NCBI GenBank assembly: GCA_018398765.1
Contig: JAHBMJ010005712.1
Span: forward strand, 1 to 64,000
From: Chromera velia
Taxonomy: Eukaryota > Sar > Chromeraceae
Direction: 5' to 3'
Length of the DNA: 64,000 bases
Part shown: piece after piece, positions 37,801 to 49,684 of the stretch
How positions within the stretch are numbered: position 1 is the stretch's first letter
How the letters are laid out: every line of letters starts with the position of its first letter
The notes under the pieces: model-generated
Told to the model about the DNA's origin: nothing
The model's database searches: none
The model's input: the letters and a program-made list of their open reading frames with translations, nothing else
Translations under genes and position numbers: made by a program

Positions 37801-37873
37801 GGGAGGAGCATGCGAGGCAGCAGAACAAAAGGAAAAAGAATTATCCAGAATATCACGATCTCTCCTTCGTTTC

Positions 37874-38080
37874 TTTATAGCTTTGAAAGGCTGTCAGGGT
37901 TAGTTAGGTTCTAAAGTTTTTTGTGTAGAATTAGTAAATATTTTGTTGTTAAAAATTTTGTCTAGAATTATTGTACACTAATTGTTATACACTTTTATGT
38001 GTAACAAAAGGGGAGTAAGGGGTAATTATTACATATTTAATTTTATGTAACACTACAGGATTGATGTGAGTGGTACGTAT
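37874..38080 (+). repeat. Right copy of the 200-bp direct repeat
   Basis: It is a near-identical partner of 33250-33453, starting CTTTATAGCTTTGAAAGG and ending GATGTGAGTGGTACGT. The LINE sits between the two copies. The repeat carries no coding sequence. Confidence 0.85.
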
Positions 38081-38802
38081 AGATTTAAAGAGGTTGTCCA
38101 CTGCCGGGGAACGACTTGCACCATCCAGTGGCATATATGACATACAAAATTCCCATTGCCCCGAAAAAAACAAAAAAATCAAGTTTTCTTAGGTACTGCA
38201 CTCCATTAAAAAAAAAAAAAGAAAAAAAAAAGAAAGTTTCCAATTTTTTTTTTCCTTTTTTATTTATCGATCAACCAAAAAATATATATAGTTTTTGTGC
38301 AACAGTGCAGCAACACCGTATAAGACCCTGTGCAACACTCTTGCAACACTTGAACAACAGTTGTTCGTCTGTTGACTGTCATGATTAATAAATAAAAAAA
38401 ATACATTAAAAAAAAGTTTTTCCGATCTTTTATTTTTTTTTAAATGTAGTGCGAGGCCTAGCAAGTTTCACTACTGGAAAAAAGTTTTTTCTATTTATAT
38501 AAACTAAAAAAATTCTCTTTTTTTTATCTAGTTTTTTAATGCCAGTAGTACGTCACCCAGGCTTAAACTTTCTACTAGACTTTCTAGGTAGGATCTAAAG
38601 ACTAAAGTATGATCTACAATTGCATTGACTTTTAAAGTGAAATAAAGTTTAAAATCTGATTTTCTAGTATTTTCTACCAGTTGAAGTATTTACGCGGCTA
38701 CTAGGACTCTTAAGGACTCTCAGCCGACTCATAGATAATTTCAGTGTTTAGTTCAGTGTTTAGATATTGGTCTTTACAACCTGGCAGATGGTAACGACGA
38801 AG
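38081..38802. other. AT-rich spacer downstream of the ABCG gene
   Basis: Contains many A and T homopolymer runs. An inverted pairing of AGTTTTT/AAAAACT words is present, but nothing gene-like. It may include the transporter's 3' untranslated region. Confidence 0.5.
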
Positions 38803-41800
38803 CTAGGGAAGAAGCCGCTCCTCCAGTGCAATTCCTCTATCCAGGCCTTCACTAGGCTCGCCAGGTTGACCCCCCCTCTCCAGGTCTATTCCCAAAGCGG
38901 GCAAATGGCCGGGGCATGAGGTCTTTGTCCCACTTTCTCCCTTTACCAAGCCCCCCATACCCCCAATCCCATTTTCAGCCCAGTGGGGATCTCGAAGAGA
39001 AAGGGAGGGACGGGAGGAAGCTTCGTGACGAGTCGGGGGAAGGGGCTGTGTGTGCACACAATCGGATGATCCCTCCCGTCGTCCCGCTGTCTCACTGCAC
39101 TCTCGTCCGCCGCCTGCTCCTGTGCATTCTTCCCTCCCCACACCTGTACACCTCCTCCCTTTTCTCTCGACAGAAGAAGGAACCTGAACTCCTCGTGGCC
39201 TTCCGGGACATCGGATGACTCGTGCGACACTCGGCAGCTCTGTCGCGTTTGCCGTCTCGCAAGGTAGGTCTCGCTGTCGCCGAGAGACACGCTGTGGTCT
39301 TGTTGTGAAGGGGGGCGAGTCAGATGAGGAGGAAGAGGGAGGGGGAACAAACCTGGAAGCGGCAGACGAACACGCAAGGCCGATGTCAAAGGCAAATGGC
39401 CACCTCCACTTCCATCGAGCCCCATCCGTTTCGCTTGATGCGGCTGTCAGCCCCCCTCTCTGCCGTGACATCATTTCACGCGGCTTCTCTCTCTGTGCAG
39501 TCTCTCGACAAATCTTATCATCATCTGTCTGCAAAAGCCTCTGTTGATGTCTCAGTTGCCTGTGGGAAAATGGAACGGAATCTGAGAAAGACTCGGATAC
39601 AGAGCGACCAGGGGAAACGAAGAGAGCGGTTGTGGAAGAAGAAAGAGAAGAAGAGGAAGAAAAATGGAGGGGGTTTCTCACGGCAGAAGACTTTTGAAAA
39701 GCCACGTTCCCTCTCTCTCTTTCTCGTCCTCGTGAATTTCTTTCATCAAGGCGATCATCATACCCCCCCTCTTCCATTTCGATAAACTTTGAGGCAGAAA
39801 AGTCCGTTGCGGGACCCCCGCGATAGTCTCGTTCAGCATCTCTCCTCGTGGAAGATTCCGAAGGAGACCGGGAACAGGCAGATGATGCGAGCCGTGTCGT
39901 ACCATCTTCTGCAGCTGCAACAGACGTGACTTCACTCAGCTCGATGCCGGGTTGTGATGACATGCCAGGGCACTGAAAGAGAGAGGTGAAAGCCTTCAAA
40001 GGGACGTCCAGAGACTCCCTCAGACTCGATGGAAGGCCTGCATGTTCCCTCTTTGTCTGGCCATCCACCCCTCCTCTCAACGTGCCCATGAAACCCCCTG
40101 CCCCCCCTTGCCGTCTCTGACCGTCCGTCTCCATCCCTCCCAATGCCCCTGCAACACCAGAGGCCTGAACCTCAACAGCAGGGGAGCCCTCACTCGAGGG
40201 TGCGGGTGAGGGGGGGATCTCCCTGTGCGCCTTGTCGGAGGCATGGGGGCCCTTGGGGGGCAGCTCGGAGAGGCCCCTGAGGAGACGCTTGATGGCTCCA
40301 CTGAAGATGGAGAGCTGGAGGATGAAGAGACAGAGGAACGCCAGGAGGGCGGCAGACTGACTGCTCGCAAAGGGAAATTTGCCCGCGTGGAAGACACGGT
40401 TGAGAACCTGAGAGGAAGGAAGAAAGGAGAAGAAACAAGTGAGGAGGACGGTACCTGCAGAAGTTGTGTTCGATTCCATTCAGCGGAGAATTTTCAACCG
40501 TCTCACTGTGAGAGTGACGGAGGCCTCTTCATCAGGGTGTCCTCGTCTCTTAACTCACCCAAAATAGAAAAAAAAAAATGAGCAGACCGGGTCAGTGCAG
40601 AAATTGTGACGGCAGGGCGACAGAAAGGAAGGAGGAAAAGAAAGTGTCTCCTTACCCTTTTGGCTGTCTGCTTGAGTCACTGACTCACCGTCTCCCCATC
40701 TACAGTTCGGCCAGTGACGATTTCCGGGCACAGTCCCTCGCCCCTCTCCTCCAACTCATAGCATTTCCCTGAAAGGAGAACAAGGACACGTGAAGCAAAA
40801 AAAACAAGGAAGAAAGTTACTACTCTGTACTTCGCCTCTCTCTGTATCTGAAAGTCTTCTGAACAGAAACGTCATTGAGGGAAAGAATTACAGGATCAGC
40901 AGAACGTTTATATTTTGGAGCCTCACAAGTCCATGTCGTTCTCAGGAGTCCCTCGTGGCGTAGAGTGCGCAGCAGTATTTCTTCAAATACAGCATTGAGA
41001 AACGAAGGCCACCTCTCTGAACGCTCCCTTACCTCTGCTCTCCCAGATCGACAAGAGACTTGCTTTCTCCAGAAATGTTTCTTCACACAAAATACTGCTT
41101 GTCGGAATACACCCCGGCTGACTGACTGACCCGGGAGAAAAGTCAAAAGAGATCCCTCGAGGGCCCATTTGTGCACAGACAGGAGGGAGAGGAGCTGCAG
41201 GCACTCAAAGGAAGAGATGCAAGAAGAGTCAAAAGAGATCCCTCGAGGGCCCATTTGTGCACAGACAGGAGGGAGAGGAGCTGCAGGCACTCAAAGGAAG
41301 AGATGCAAGAAGAAAAATGAGTGAGCATGGGAAGGTTAACGCGAAAGGACGCCCCACCCAAACAAAACACTCTGAAGCAGACACAGAAGTGCACTTCCGT
41401 TCCATCCTCACATCTCTCTCTCCTTCCATCCACCCCCCCATGTGGGAATCGCCAGCTTGTTTCCTTTTCTCTACCCCCCTCTCCCCTGAAATGTGAACAA
41501 AGCCCCACCTTGAACAAGAAGGGCATGGACACCACCCGGATGAAGCCCCCACTCCACAAAAGAAGAAGAGCCTGCGCGTACACCCCAAGAGCCCAACCGA
41601 GCTGCACAGGAAGACAAAAGGAGAAGAGGAAAGATCCACAGAAAGAAAGAACCAAAGGAGTCATGAGACACAGCGACATGGAGTTCGTTTGCGTTGCGGC
41701 GGCTGAAAGGTCCTCCAATCAACTGATGACCTTCCTCTCTAAGTCTAAGAGAGCGATCTAATCTCATCCAATTGATTCCGGAACAGTTACGTCTCGCTTG

Positions 41801-44800
41801 CGGCTGCTTAATTCCATGATGATCCCTTTCCCCCTGTCCTCCCAACCCTTCAATTGACCCACCGTGTTGCTCTCAGTCGAGAAGGCAATTGAGAGGGTGA
41901 GAGCCTCGGTGACGAACGACACGCACATGTGGAGGACCGAAAAGAAGGCGAAGCTGCAAACTCGACGTGACAAAGACAGGCAAAGAAAACAAATGTTGTT
42001 CACTAGCGAAGTCCCCCGATATTGTTGTTGTTCCCGACTCGCGTGGCGTCTCTCTTCCTTCGCTCCTTTGAAAAGTCAACGAGGGCAACTTACCAAAAAT
42101 CAGCATTTCCACTAAGGCTGCCAGAGATTGTGCTCTCAGTCAGTCATCTTTGCTTGTCCTTCCTTCTCTGTCTCTCTCTCCCTCTCTCTGTCTCTTTCTC
42201 TTTCTCTGTCTCTCTACACGCAAACACAACACGCGCGAACACTCAAAAATGCACACACCGCCAGACGCGGAGCCGGTGAAGGAGACATATCCAGACAGAC
42301 ACTAAGGCTCCTGACGGGAGTCCCCACTCACCAACCGTCTTTCTAAAAGGAACGTCCCATCCCTCAAAGAGAGAGAGACTCACTTAAAGAAACAGAAGAC
42401 AGGGTCCAGTTTCCAGGCCCAATACTCCTGCAAGCAGAAAGATGAAGCATCCTCATGAGCAAGGATTCAATTGCAACTTGTCTTTCACGTCTCTCTCACA
42501 CGCAACTGTCCTTCTCCTCTCACTCCCCTTTCAGTACCTTCCCTCTCCACAGGATCGCAGAACATCTTCATCAGACAGAAAAGTCTCGAGAAAGAGATCC
42601 GTCGTTCCCAAGCAGAAAAGGTGAACGCATCTAAGCAACCCACTCCCCCCCCACCGACTAACAATCAAAGCATTGGGAAGGCAAACAAGTGCCAGCAGGG
42701 GAAGCCGGACCTGCACGGAAGTGGGAGGAGAAGAAAAAGGAGACAGAAAACGCTGCAAATGCAGACGCGGATACATACTACTCGCATTTGCACGTGTTTG
42801 CTAGCCAGTGAAGGAGAGAAGAGTATGAGAGGAACGAAGCCAAAAAAACAAATCCAAACGAGCATCAGAACAGAACGCCTGCATGGCAGGTAGGAGCCAC
42901 ACAACCTTCCTACGGTGCAACCTTTTCCCAACAAACAGAAGAAGACGGAGAGTTCCGACCGACCACCAAAGTAGACACCAGATAAGACGACGGATGGTAG
43001 AGCGTTGCTCGTTGCTCTGCCTGCAGACAACCGAGGGAAGCGATGAATGACTGGCCGCCGTTCATTCTCTCCTGTATCAGAACAAAGGTGCAGTCAGAAA
43101 ATCCATCCTCACAGGCTTAAGGCAGCGTTGCTGAAAAACGGGGATTGATGCCTGAAGCAAGGCAAAGCACTCCATAGCAAAACAAGTTCTGCAGAAGAAG
43201 CCAATGAGCCCCCTCACTCCCTCACTGCCTGCTTGTTTGATTGACTGACCACGAATGTGCGTCTCTCTTCGGTCATCTGGGGGAGGGCCATGAGGGACAC
43301 GAAGCCGCTGACGACAAACGAAAACATCATCGCGCCCTGCAGAGAGGGACGGAGGGAGGGAGGCAAGGAGTCACAGAGACCAATTGAAAACGACGGCCGA
43401 TCTATCCGTACACGCCGGACGCGTTGAGTTCCCCAGATCTCTAACGGGCGGGGGGATGGGACGGCGAAAAAAAAGGGGGGAGAACGCACACATACACACC
43501 GGCGCTCTCAGAGAGCGAGATAGATAGACAGATAGATTGTTAGATAGACGTAGACACAAACACAAACACAGATAGACAGACGCACTCACCCGCAGGTCCC
43601 CCAGGCTTTCGACGTCTCTCCTCGCTCCCGTCCCCACCCACTCATACGCCATCATTGTCTTCACCAAGACCTCCAGGAAGAACCGCACAAGAAGAGCCAC
43701 GGGGTCTCTGTAGAAGATCAGAGACGTGCGCCGAACTTGGATCGAGACCTGAGCGCACAAACACAGATGTGCGGAAAAAGATGAACAGACAAATCAACAG
43801 AAAGGGCATTAGGAAGAAGACAAAGCGATAAATTCTTCAAAACAGGGACCAAAGAAGGAGCCGTACTCAAAGCGCGCTCTCTTTTTGTTTGTGCGTCTCA
43901 AGTCTGGTGCCAGCATGAGTCGGCATCACCGACAATCACAACAGGGTGAAAGTCGTCAGGCAGCCTAATGCAATCATCATCGACACACCAATGTCAAGCG
44001 GACGCAGCTTTGATTCTCCTTATTCATTTGCTGGTGCCGTTTCAGTCTACTGTGCATCAGAAAGAAGCCGTGACATTCCTCTACCCACCCACCCCCACTC
44101 GGACCTGTTCCGTCCACAGCCGTGCGAACTTTCGCCTTTTGGGAAGAAGCCTTCTTGACCTCTCCGACGTCGCAGCCAGAGCCAATACGTCGGCTGCCGA
44201 GAGGGAAATCTTCAGGTCATACAGCCGGGCAGGCACAGAAGCGGACCTCCCCAGAGTCAACGAATCGTCCCCTTCCATCTCCCCGAGATCCGTCTCTTCT
44301 CCCTGAAAGTCTCCTTCTGTCTGGTCGTCTTCTGTGTGCGTGGACGAACGACGGAATCTCCTCGTGTGGGAACCTGAGCGCACACTCACGTTGGCGTTGG
44401 ATCGAACCTCAGCAGCTGTCAGAGACGCCGAGAGAGCGTCACCCGGTTCCCCCTCCCCTTCGTCCTCTTCTGCAGGGACCTCGGGAACCTGCAGCAATCC
44501 ATCAGACACCACACCCCCTCCTGCAGCGGCCTCAGGTCCACTCACGCCTTCCACTCTCCTGTTTGCTTCAGAAGGACGGAATGCCGAGGAAGAGACGGAG
44601 GATGGAGCGGGGCCGCCCACGGTGCTGGCTCGTGCCGGGGCGTGAGGTCTAGGCAGGGACAGCTTTGAAGCACCTTTCCCCTGCCTTTCCCCGTTTTCCT
44701 CTCCCCCCTCCACCCCCAGAATGGAGTTCCACGCCGGCCCCCCTCCAGACCACCCCCCTCCCTTGGGGTGTCTCTGGAGTTTTCGAAGCTGTCCCTGGGC

Positions 44801-45032
44801 CTTCTGAAGGAGGAGGTCCACGTTGTCCGCAGTGTGGAAGTCCTGAGAAGAGGGAGAACCAGTGTTTAAGGACTTGCAACACATCTTTTTTTCTGTAACC
44901 ATGTGTCTTTGGCCTCCAAAAAGAGTGCAAGTTCTCGACGGTTGGCTGGTTAGCTGTTTGGCCACGCGCTTTGGGGAGTGACCGCATGTCGTTTTTGTTG
45001 CCACTTTTCCTTCCGGACAAGACGGACACACA

Positions 45033-45073
<41 letters not shown>

Positions 45074-45107
45074 ACACGCGCAGACACACAAACACACACA
45101 CATGCAG

Positions 45108-45152
<45 letters not shown>

Positions 45153-47793
45153 CTCATTTCACCCACACATTCTCACAGCTCTGTCCCCCCTCCCTCTCTT
45201 CCTGCCCCCTCACCCTGTGAATGAGAGACAGCACAAAGTCCCCCACGTTGGTGTTGGAGGGAATTTGGGACCCCAGATGAGAGAAGAAGGGCACGACGAA
45301 CTCAGGGGGGCCGAAGAAAGCAGCCTTCCCTCCGGAGAGAAACAGAACGCGGTCGAATAACTCAAAGACCTGGTCGGTCGAGGAGAGAAAGGCACAAAGA
45401 AGAAGAAAAGGGACAATTTCTGTGACAGAATGTCTCCATGCCTCCCAAAGAAGCCGCAGGGGTCGAAGGAAGAAGTATCGATTCAAGGTTCCATGTAAGC
45501 CGTCAGCCGAGAAAGATGAGGAAGGCGAAGATCAGATTGCGATATGCAAATGAATGCGCGAACGAAATACACAGGCCCAGGAGAAAAAGTTGCTTCAAAG
45601 AATGACCAAAGTTTCTTCTTCCCTTCAAAATTGTCAATCGTCTTCCTTGCCCGAAGCTAAGTAGAAAGACAACGTTGAGGACAATTGGTTTTTCCGTCTC
45701 TCTCTTTCCAAACACACCTCACGCTGACTGACCTCTTGACTCGGTTGGTGGATCGTCAGACACGACGTCACCTGCCTCTTTCGAGTGAGGTCACAGATGC
45801 TCTTACACACTTGGAGGGCAGTGAAGCTGTCTAGACCTGAGGGAGAAGTGAATTGATTCGGAGGCGGGAAAGAGAAGGTCGGAGAGTGACCTCCAGATAT
45901 TCCCTCTTTCGCTCTACGTCGGAACACCAGACAGGAATAAAGGCCACGCAGAGCTCATGAAGGAATGCAGTGACAGAAGAAAGGAGAGGACCAACATGCA
46001 CAAAGCCCTTGTACGCTACCTCAGCAAAAAAAAACCACATCCCTGCGAAGACACAGCTTCACAGACAGAATTAACTCACTCACTCACTCACTCACCCACT
46101 CACTCACTCACTCACTCACTTACTTACTTACCCGAGGTAGGCTCATCCAGGAACAAAAGGGGTCTCTCTGCCACCAATTCCTTCGCGATCGACACCCTCC
46201 TCTTCTCTCCCCCCGAGATGCCCCGACGGAAGATGTCCCCAATCGGCCGAGATGAAATGTGGGAGAGGGCCAGCTCACGTTTCACTCTCTCGACCTCCAC
46301 CTGGAAGAAGAAAAGATGGAAAGAACAGTCACATGCAACATGCAGAAAGTCCCGTAGACATGCAAAAAGCTACATCCGCACAACAAGACACGTCCACAAA
46401 TGTTCGTTTCATCTCCCTCCTGCCTTCTTCTAAAGCATAATCGGGCGCTCTCTTTGCCTCAGTGCAGAAAGAACACACACAATGTCAATGCAGGTGCGAG
46501 AATCATTCCTTCAAGCCGACCTGTCTGTGTTCCTTCTCAGACAAGTAAGCGATGCCCCCGGTGTCCGTCTGCCCCCTTCCGCCGTCTCCCGTCAGCACAG
46601 GGGACGGCACCCTCAAATCGGCAGCAAAGGTCAGCTCCTGCTGCACCGTCAGACACCCAGTCAGGTGATCCTCCTGCTCCACGAACGAAGAAAGAGCACG
46701 CATACGCTGGGGCAGGACGCTGACGCCGTTCACAAAAATCTCCCCCCCCATGCGTCCTGTACGGATGCGACCTGCAGGTGGATCGATGAGATGAGCATCC
46801 GTCAAGTCACCCACTGACATGAGAAGAAAAAAAGAAGAGAGCAGAAACGCAAACCAACAACGGTGTCCCTCCACACACTTATCCTTCCGTCCAAAGTTTC
46901 TTCCTTCGTGCAACACTGTCTGGTCAGGAAACAATGGAAAGAAAACACTCAACTACAATGATTCTATGAGAATCAAACAAACAAAAGCAGTGAGAACAAG
47001 AGAATGAACAACAAAAAAGAAAGTTTCATCATTACTCGAGAGAGCAATGCACCGTCCCACTTCCTCCCAACCGACCTGCGAGGAGAGAGAGAAACGTAGT
47101 CTTCCCTGCCCCAGAGGGTCCCAAGATCGCCAGCGTCTGTCCCGGAAACAGTTCCCCTGCGCATCCCATGCAGCCAAAGAAGAAAACGGAATCTGGATCG
47201 TGTGAGAGATACTCCCTCTCGGGATGGTCTTGCACGGTCACAAGAACGTGTTCTCACCACAGCAAGCGTGGTTTGGCTTCCACAACGTTCTTTACATTTC
47301 TCAGCTGCCCAGCGTTCTGGTTTTGCGGTGCGCGTGCAGATGAAGAAGTTGGTACGCATACGGGACATTTCAATGCACGAGCGCATGAGGCTTAGAGTGT
47401 CGTCTATTGCTGTTCGATTTTGCTCTCAGAGAGCTCTGGATGGGAAGAGAGAGACGCTTTGGGAGTTTCAGACTGAGCTGACAGGAGAGCAGAAAGGAAA
47501 GGAGGATTGCCGACAAACAGGCTCCTCGAGAAAGAGCCTGAGAGAACGAAATCAAAGAGAAGGTTGTCAGTTGCTTTCGGCTTCACGGCCTGACAAAAAT
47601 GACGGGAAAGACACTGAGAGACGGTAGAGAGAGACACAGACACGCGCGGAAAGAAAAACGAGACGGCCGGACCTCTGATGTTTGAGAGAAGCGTTGTCTC
47701 CTCATTATCATGGGTGTTTGCCACAAAACTCCCAATTCTCCAACGGACGTGGGCCGTCTGAGGAATCTCCCCGTCTCCTCCCAGCGCCTCCAT
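38803..47793 (-). CDS. ABCG (white)-family half-transporter with long linker and tail
   Basis: In-phase exons include 47793-47673, 47156-47076, 46771-46521, 46300-46132, 45836-45733, 45369-45214, 44842-44105, 43748-43590, 43336-43250, 42427-42384 and a 24-nt exon near 42.1 kb. The 3' exons between 41.95 and 40.69 kb are less certain; the last is about 40412-38803. The nucleotide-binding domain comes first: Walker A GPSGAGKTT, Q-loop region SSFVEQED, signature ISGGEKRR, Walker B LLFLDEPTSGLD, H-loop TIHQPS. Then come ABC2-membrane segments (RDPVALLVRFFLE, GAMMFSFVVSGFVSLMALPQ, FAFFSVLHMCVSF), a CPEIVTG motif and a last helix (ALLAFLCLFILQLSIFSGAI). ABCG half-transporters dimerise and export lipids, sterols or pigments; the substrate here is unknown. 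The protein is about twice the usual 650 residues because of a 246-residue linker (44842-44105) and a Ser-rich tail of about 500 residues. Met at 47901 is an alternative start. Confidence 0.88.
41141..41312. repeat. 86-bp perfect tandem duplication in the ABCG gene
   Basis: The segment beginning AGTCAAAAGAGATCCCTCGA at 41141 is repeated at 41227. On the coding (minus) strand each copy holds a CTGCAG splice-acceptor-like site followed by an open stretch (LLSLLSVHKWALEGS), so it may duplicate an exon edge. Confidence 0.9.
45026..45152. repeat. (CA)n-(GA)n compound microsatellite
   Basis: Imperfect CA repeats to about 45101, then GA repeats to 45152, within an ABCG intron. Confidence 0.95.
46076..46131. 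repeat. (CTCA)n / (CTTA)n microsatellite
   Basis: Tetranucleotide repeats start directly after the exon donor at 46131 on the minus strand and form the 5' part of that ABCG intron, with GTAAGTAAGTAAG at the splice site. Confidence 0.95.
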
Positions 47794-47901
47794 ACCTCTT
47801 CTTGAGTTGAATTGAGTTGAATGAGGAAGGGCGGATCGACAAACACAGAGAGAGGTCAAGACATCAGCCACTGTATCTAGTAAAGTCAAGTGCTGGGGCA
47901 A

Positions 47902-48121
47902 AATTTGTTATGGTCCGTTTGCCAGCTCCACAGGAAAATGACACGGAGGGCGCCTTGTTGACAAGACGCTGCTCATGATTGTTTATGATCGACTCAGAAG
48001 GATCGTGAAGGATCATGGATCGAGAGGCATCGGAGTACACCATAGATGACCATGGCTTTTATGTGAAGACCACCGCGGGGGAGGGGTGCATGGGGGGGGG
48101 CGATGGGGGGGCGAGTCACAA
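47902..48121. other. Upstream flank of the ABCG gene
   Basis: A short interval containing ATGATTGTTTATGATCG-type words. No gene seen. It should hold the ABCG promoter, but no TATA-like box stands out. Confidence 0.4.
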
Positions 48122-48850
48122 TCCATGGCCCCGGAAAGCGAAGCGGGGGGCACTTACAAAACAAAAATACCCCAGCCCACGTGCATGGCCCCGGAAAGCG
48201 AAGCGGGGGGCACTTAGAAAACAGAAATACCCCAGCCCACGTGCGTGCACGCTGTCTTTCGGCAAAAACCCGGCCCCGAAAGGCTGAATGTGCGCCAAAT
48301 GTGCGTGCGTCATGTGGACTTCAAACCCGATTACCCGATTTTACGGATATATGCATGCAGCGCCGCCACGCACCACACTGGTTCGCACTCGCGATCAACC
48401 CATACTTTCCGGAGCCATTCGCAAGTTTGCTTGCGTCGGATGCACGCTGTCTTTCGGCAAAAACCCGGCCCCGAAAGGTTGAATGTGCACCAAATATGTG
48501 TGCGTCAGATGCACGCTGTCTTTCACCAAAAAAAAGCCCCGGAAAGATCCCGCCCAAATGGTCTAAAAAAGCGTGAACCCGACTTTAACCCGTCGCCATG
48601 CATGCGTACGTCAGATATAGGTGGCCCCGGAAAGCGCAACCACGAAAAGGCAGAATTTGCACCATGCGTACGTCAGACCATACCCCTGGGCTTTTTTCCT
48701 GAGGAAAAGGGGGTTCCGCAGCTTTTCTCGTGGGGGGGAGGGGGGGGGATCAGCATAACGGCTGGCCGGCGTGCGTCAATTGTGCAGTTCTCATTTTTCT
48801 TGCTTTCCGGGGCCGTTCGTAAGCTTGTTTACGTCAGATGCATGTAAGAG
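48122..48850. repeat. Cluster of short GC-rich repeats (GGCCCCGGAAAGC family)
   Basis: Two perfect-period 60-bp copies begin CATGGCCCCGGAAAGCGAAG at 48124 and 48184. A second unit starting GCACGCTGTCTTTCGGCAAA occurs at about 48247, 48440 and, shortened, 48509. The core CCCCGGAAAG recurs at 48623 and, inverted, near 48805. A related core lies inverted at 55425-55437. CGTCAGATGCA and TACGTCAGA words separate the units. Open frames here just follow the repeats. Confidence 0.85.
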
Positions 48851-49684
48851 GAGCCGGCCCAGCCCGGCCCGGCCCTAGCTGATAAGGGAAGGGCACTTCC
48901 GGCACCCCTGTGTATGGACGAAAGTCTGCCAAGACGAAGACCCCCGGATTCACCCGGATTCCTCCCACCCCCTCCTACCCCCTCCCCTCCGATAGCGGCT
49001 TCGCCTTGTAGTCATACTAAGCTTAACTAAGTTATAGTGAAAAAATGAATTAGAAATGAATAAAAGGTGTTACTCATCGTTAAATATTGTCTAATGTTAT
49101 CTCGTCATTATTTTTCTCTATGTACTGTAGTATGTAACTACATTAAGCTACATACAGCTGTATTACAGCAGTTTTTATATATTTTTATTTTTTATGCATG
49201 CTGAGCTAGTGAATACTATAATATTGTTATTCAAAGATGTTCAAAACTATTCGATTTGTACTGATATTTAAAATCACTCTGACATACTATAACATAACTA
49301 GACGTAACATTACGTAACATATCGAATCATACTTCTCAAATTATACCCTAAGCATCTCAATAGCTACAATTAAAGCTGCTGAGCTGTTGCTCCAACCATA
49401 CAATATAGCTATACTAAGTTACACGACATTTAAAAAAAAAAAAGAAACTCTGAAACAGACATCTCCTTTTAAAATAATTGAAGCTAATTCAAGCTAGACA
49501 TACTAAGACATTCAAGTTCTCATGAGAGTTCTCACGATTTATAATAGAGATTCATAGTAAAACTAGTAAAATGAAAATGAAAAAAAAGCCTAGGTTAAAG
49601 CTTTTATTGCATTAAATTGCATTAAATAGAACGAGTTCGGCTTTACCACAAACTTCTTCAAAAAAAAGGTTGGACGTTGTTTAG
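48851..49684. other. AT-rich spacer downstream of the deaminase gene
   Basis: Except for GC-rich DNA to about 49010, the interval is AT-rich with TAACATAAC-type words and no gene. It presumably includes the 3' untranslated region of the gene ending at 49685. Confidence 0.5.

Larger units (their letters stand above)
33454..37873 (-). mobile_element. Broken APE-type LINE (non-LTR retrotransposon)
   Basis: Read on the minus strand, the order is an apurinic-type endonuclease (37480-36479), a connector (36527-36180), reverse-transcriptase fingers and palm (36161-35316, 35252-34872) and a thumb/C-terminal region (34758-34513). This is the classical second-ORF layout of LINEs. The frames are interrupted several times, so this copy cannot make one polyprotein. 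The 3' side ends near 33.46 kb in four ATTC repeats (minus strand) preceded by a small stem (GGGAGC with GGCTCC), consistent with a microsatellite-tailed LINE. No separate first ORF with a gag-like zinc knuckle was found upstream. The purine-rich tract at 37.68-37.80 kb lies at the 5' side. Ends of the element are approximate. Confidence 0.8.

Noticed and set aside
33250-38080. Flanking 200-bp repeats as long terminal repeats of a retrovirus-like element
   Set aside because: The coding content between them is APE endonuclease plus LINE-type reverse transcriptase on one strand. No capsid, protease, integrase or primer-binding site was seen, and the repeats do not have TG...CA ends.
48015-48847. 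Open frames with repeated GPGKRSGGHL peptides
   Set aside because: The peptide repeats simply translate the 60-bp DNA repeat; period 60 is a multiple of three.
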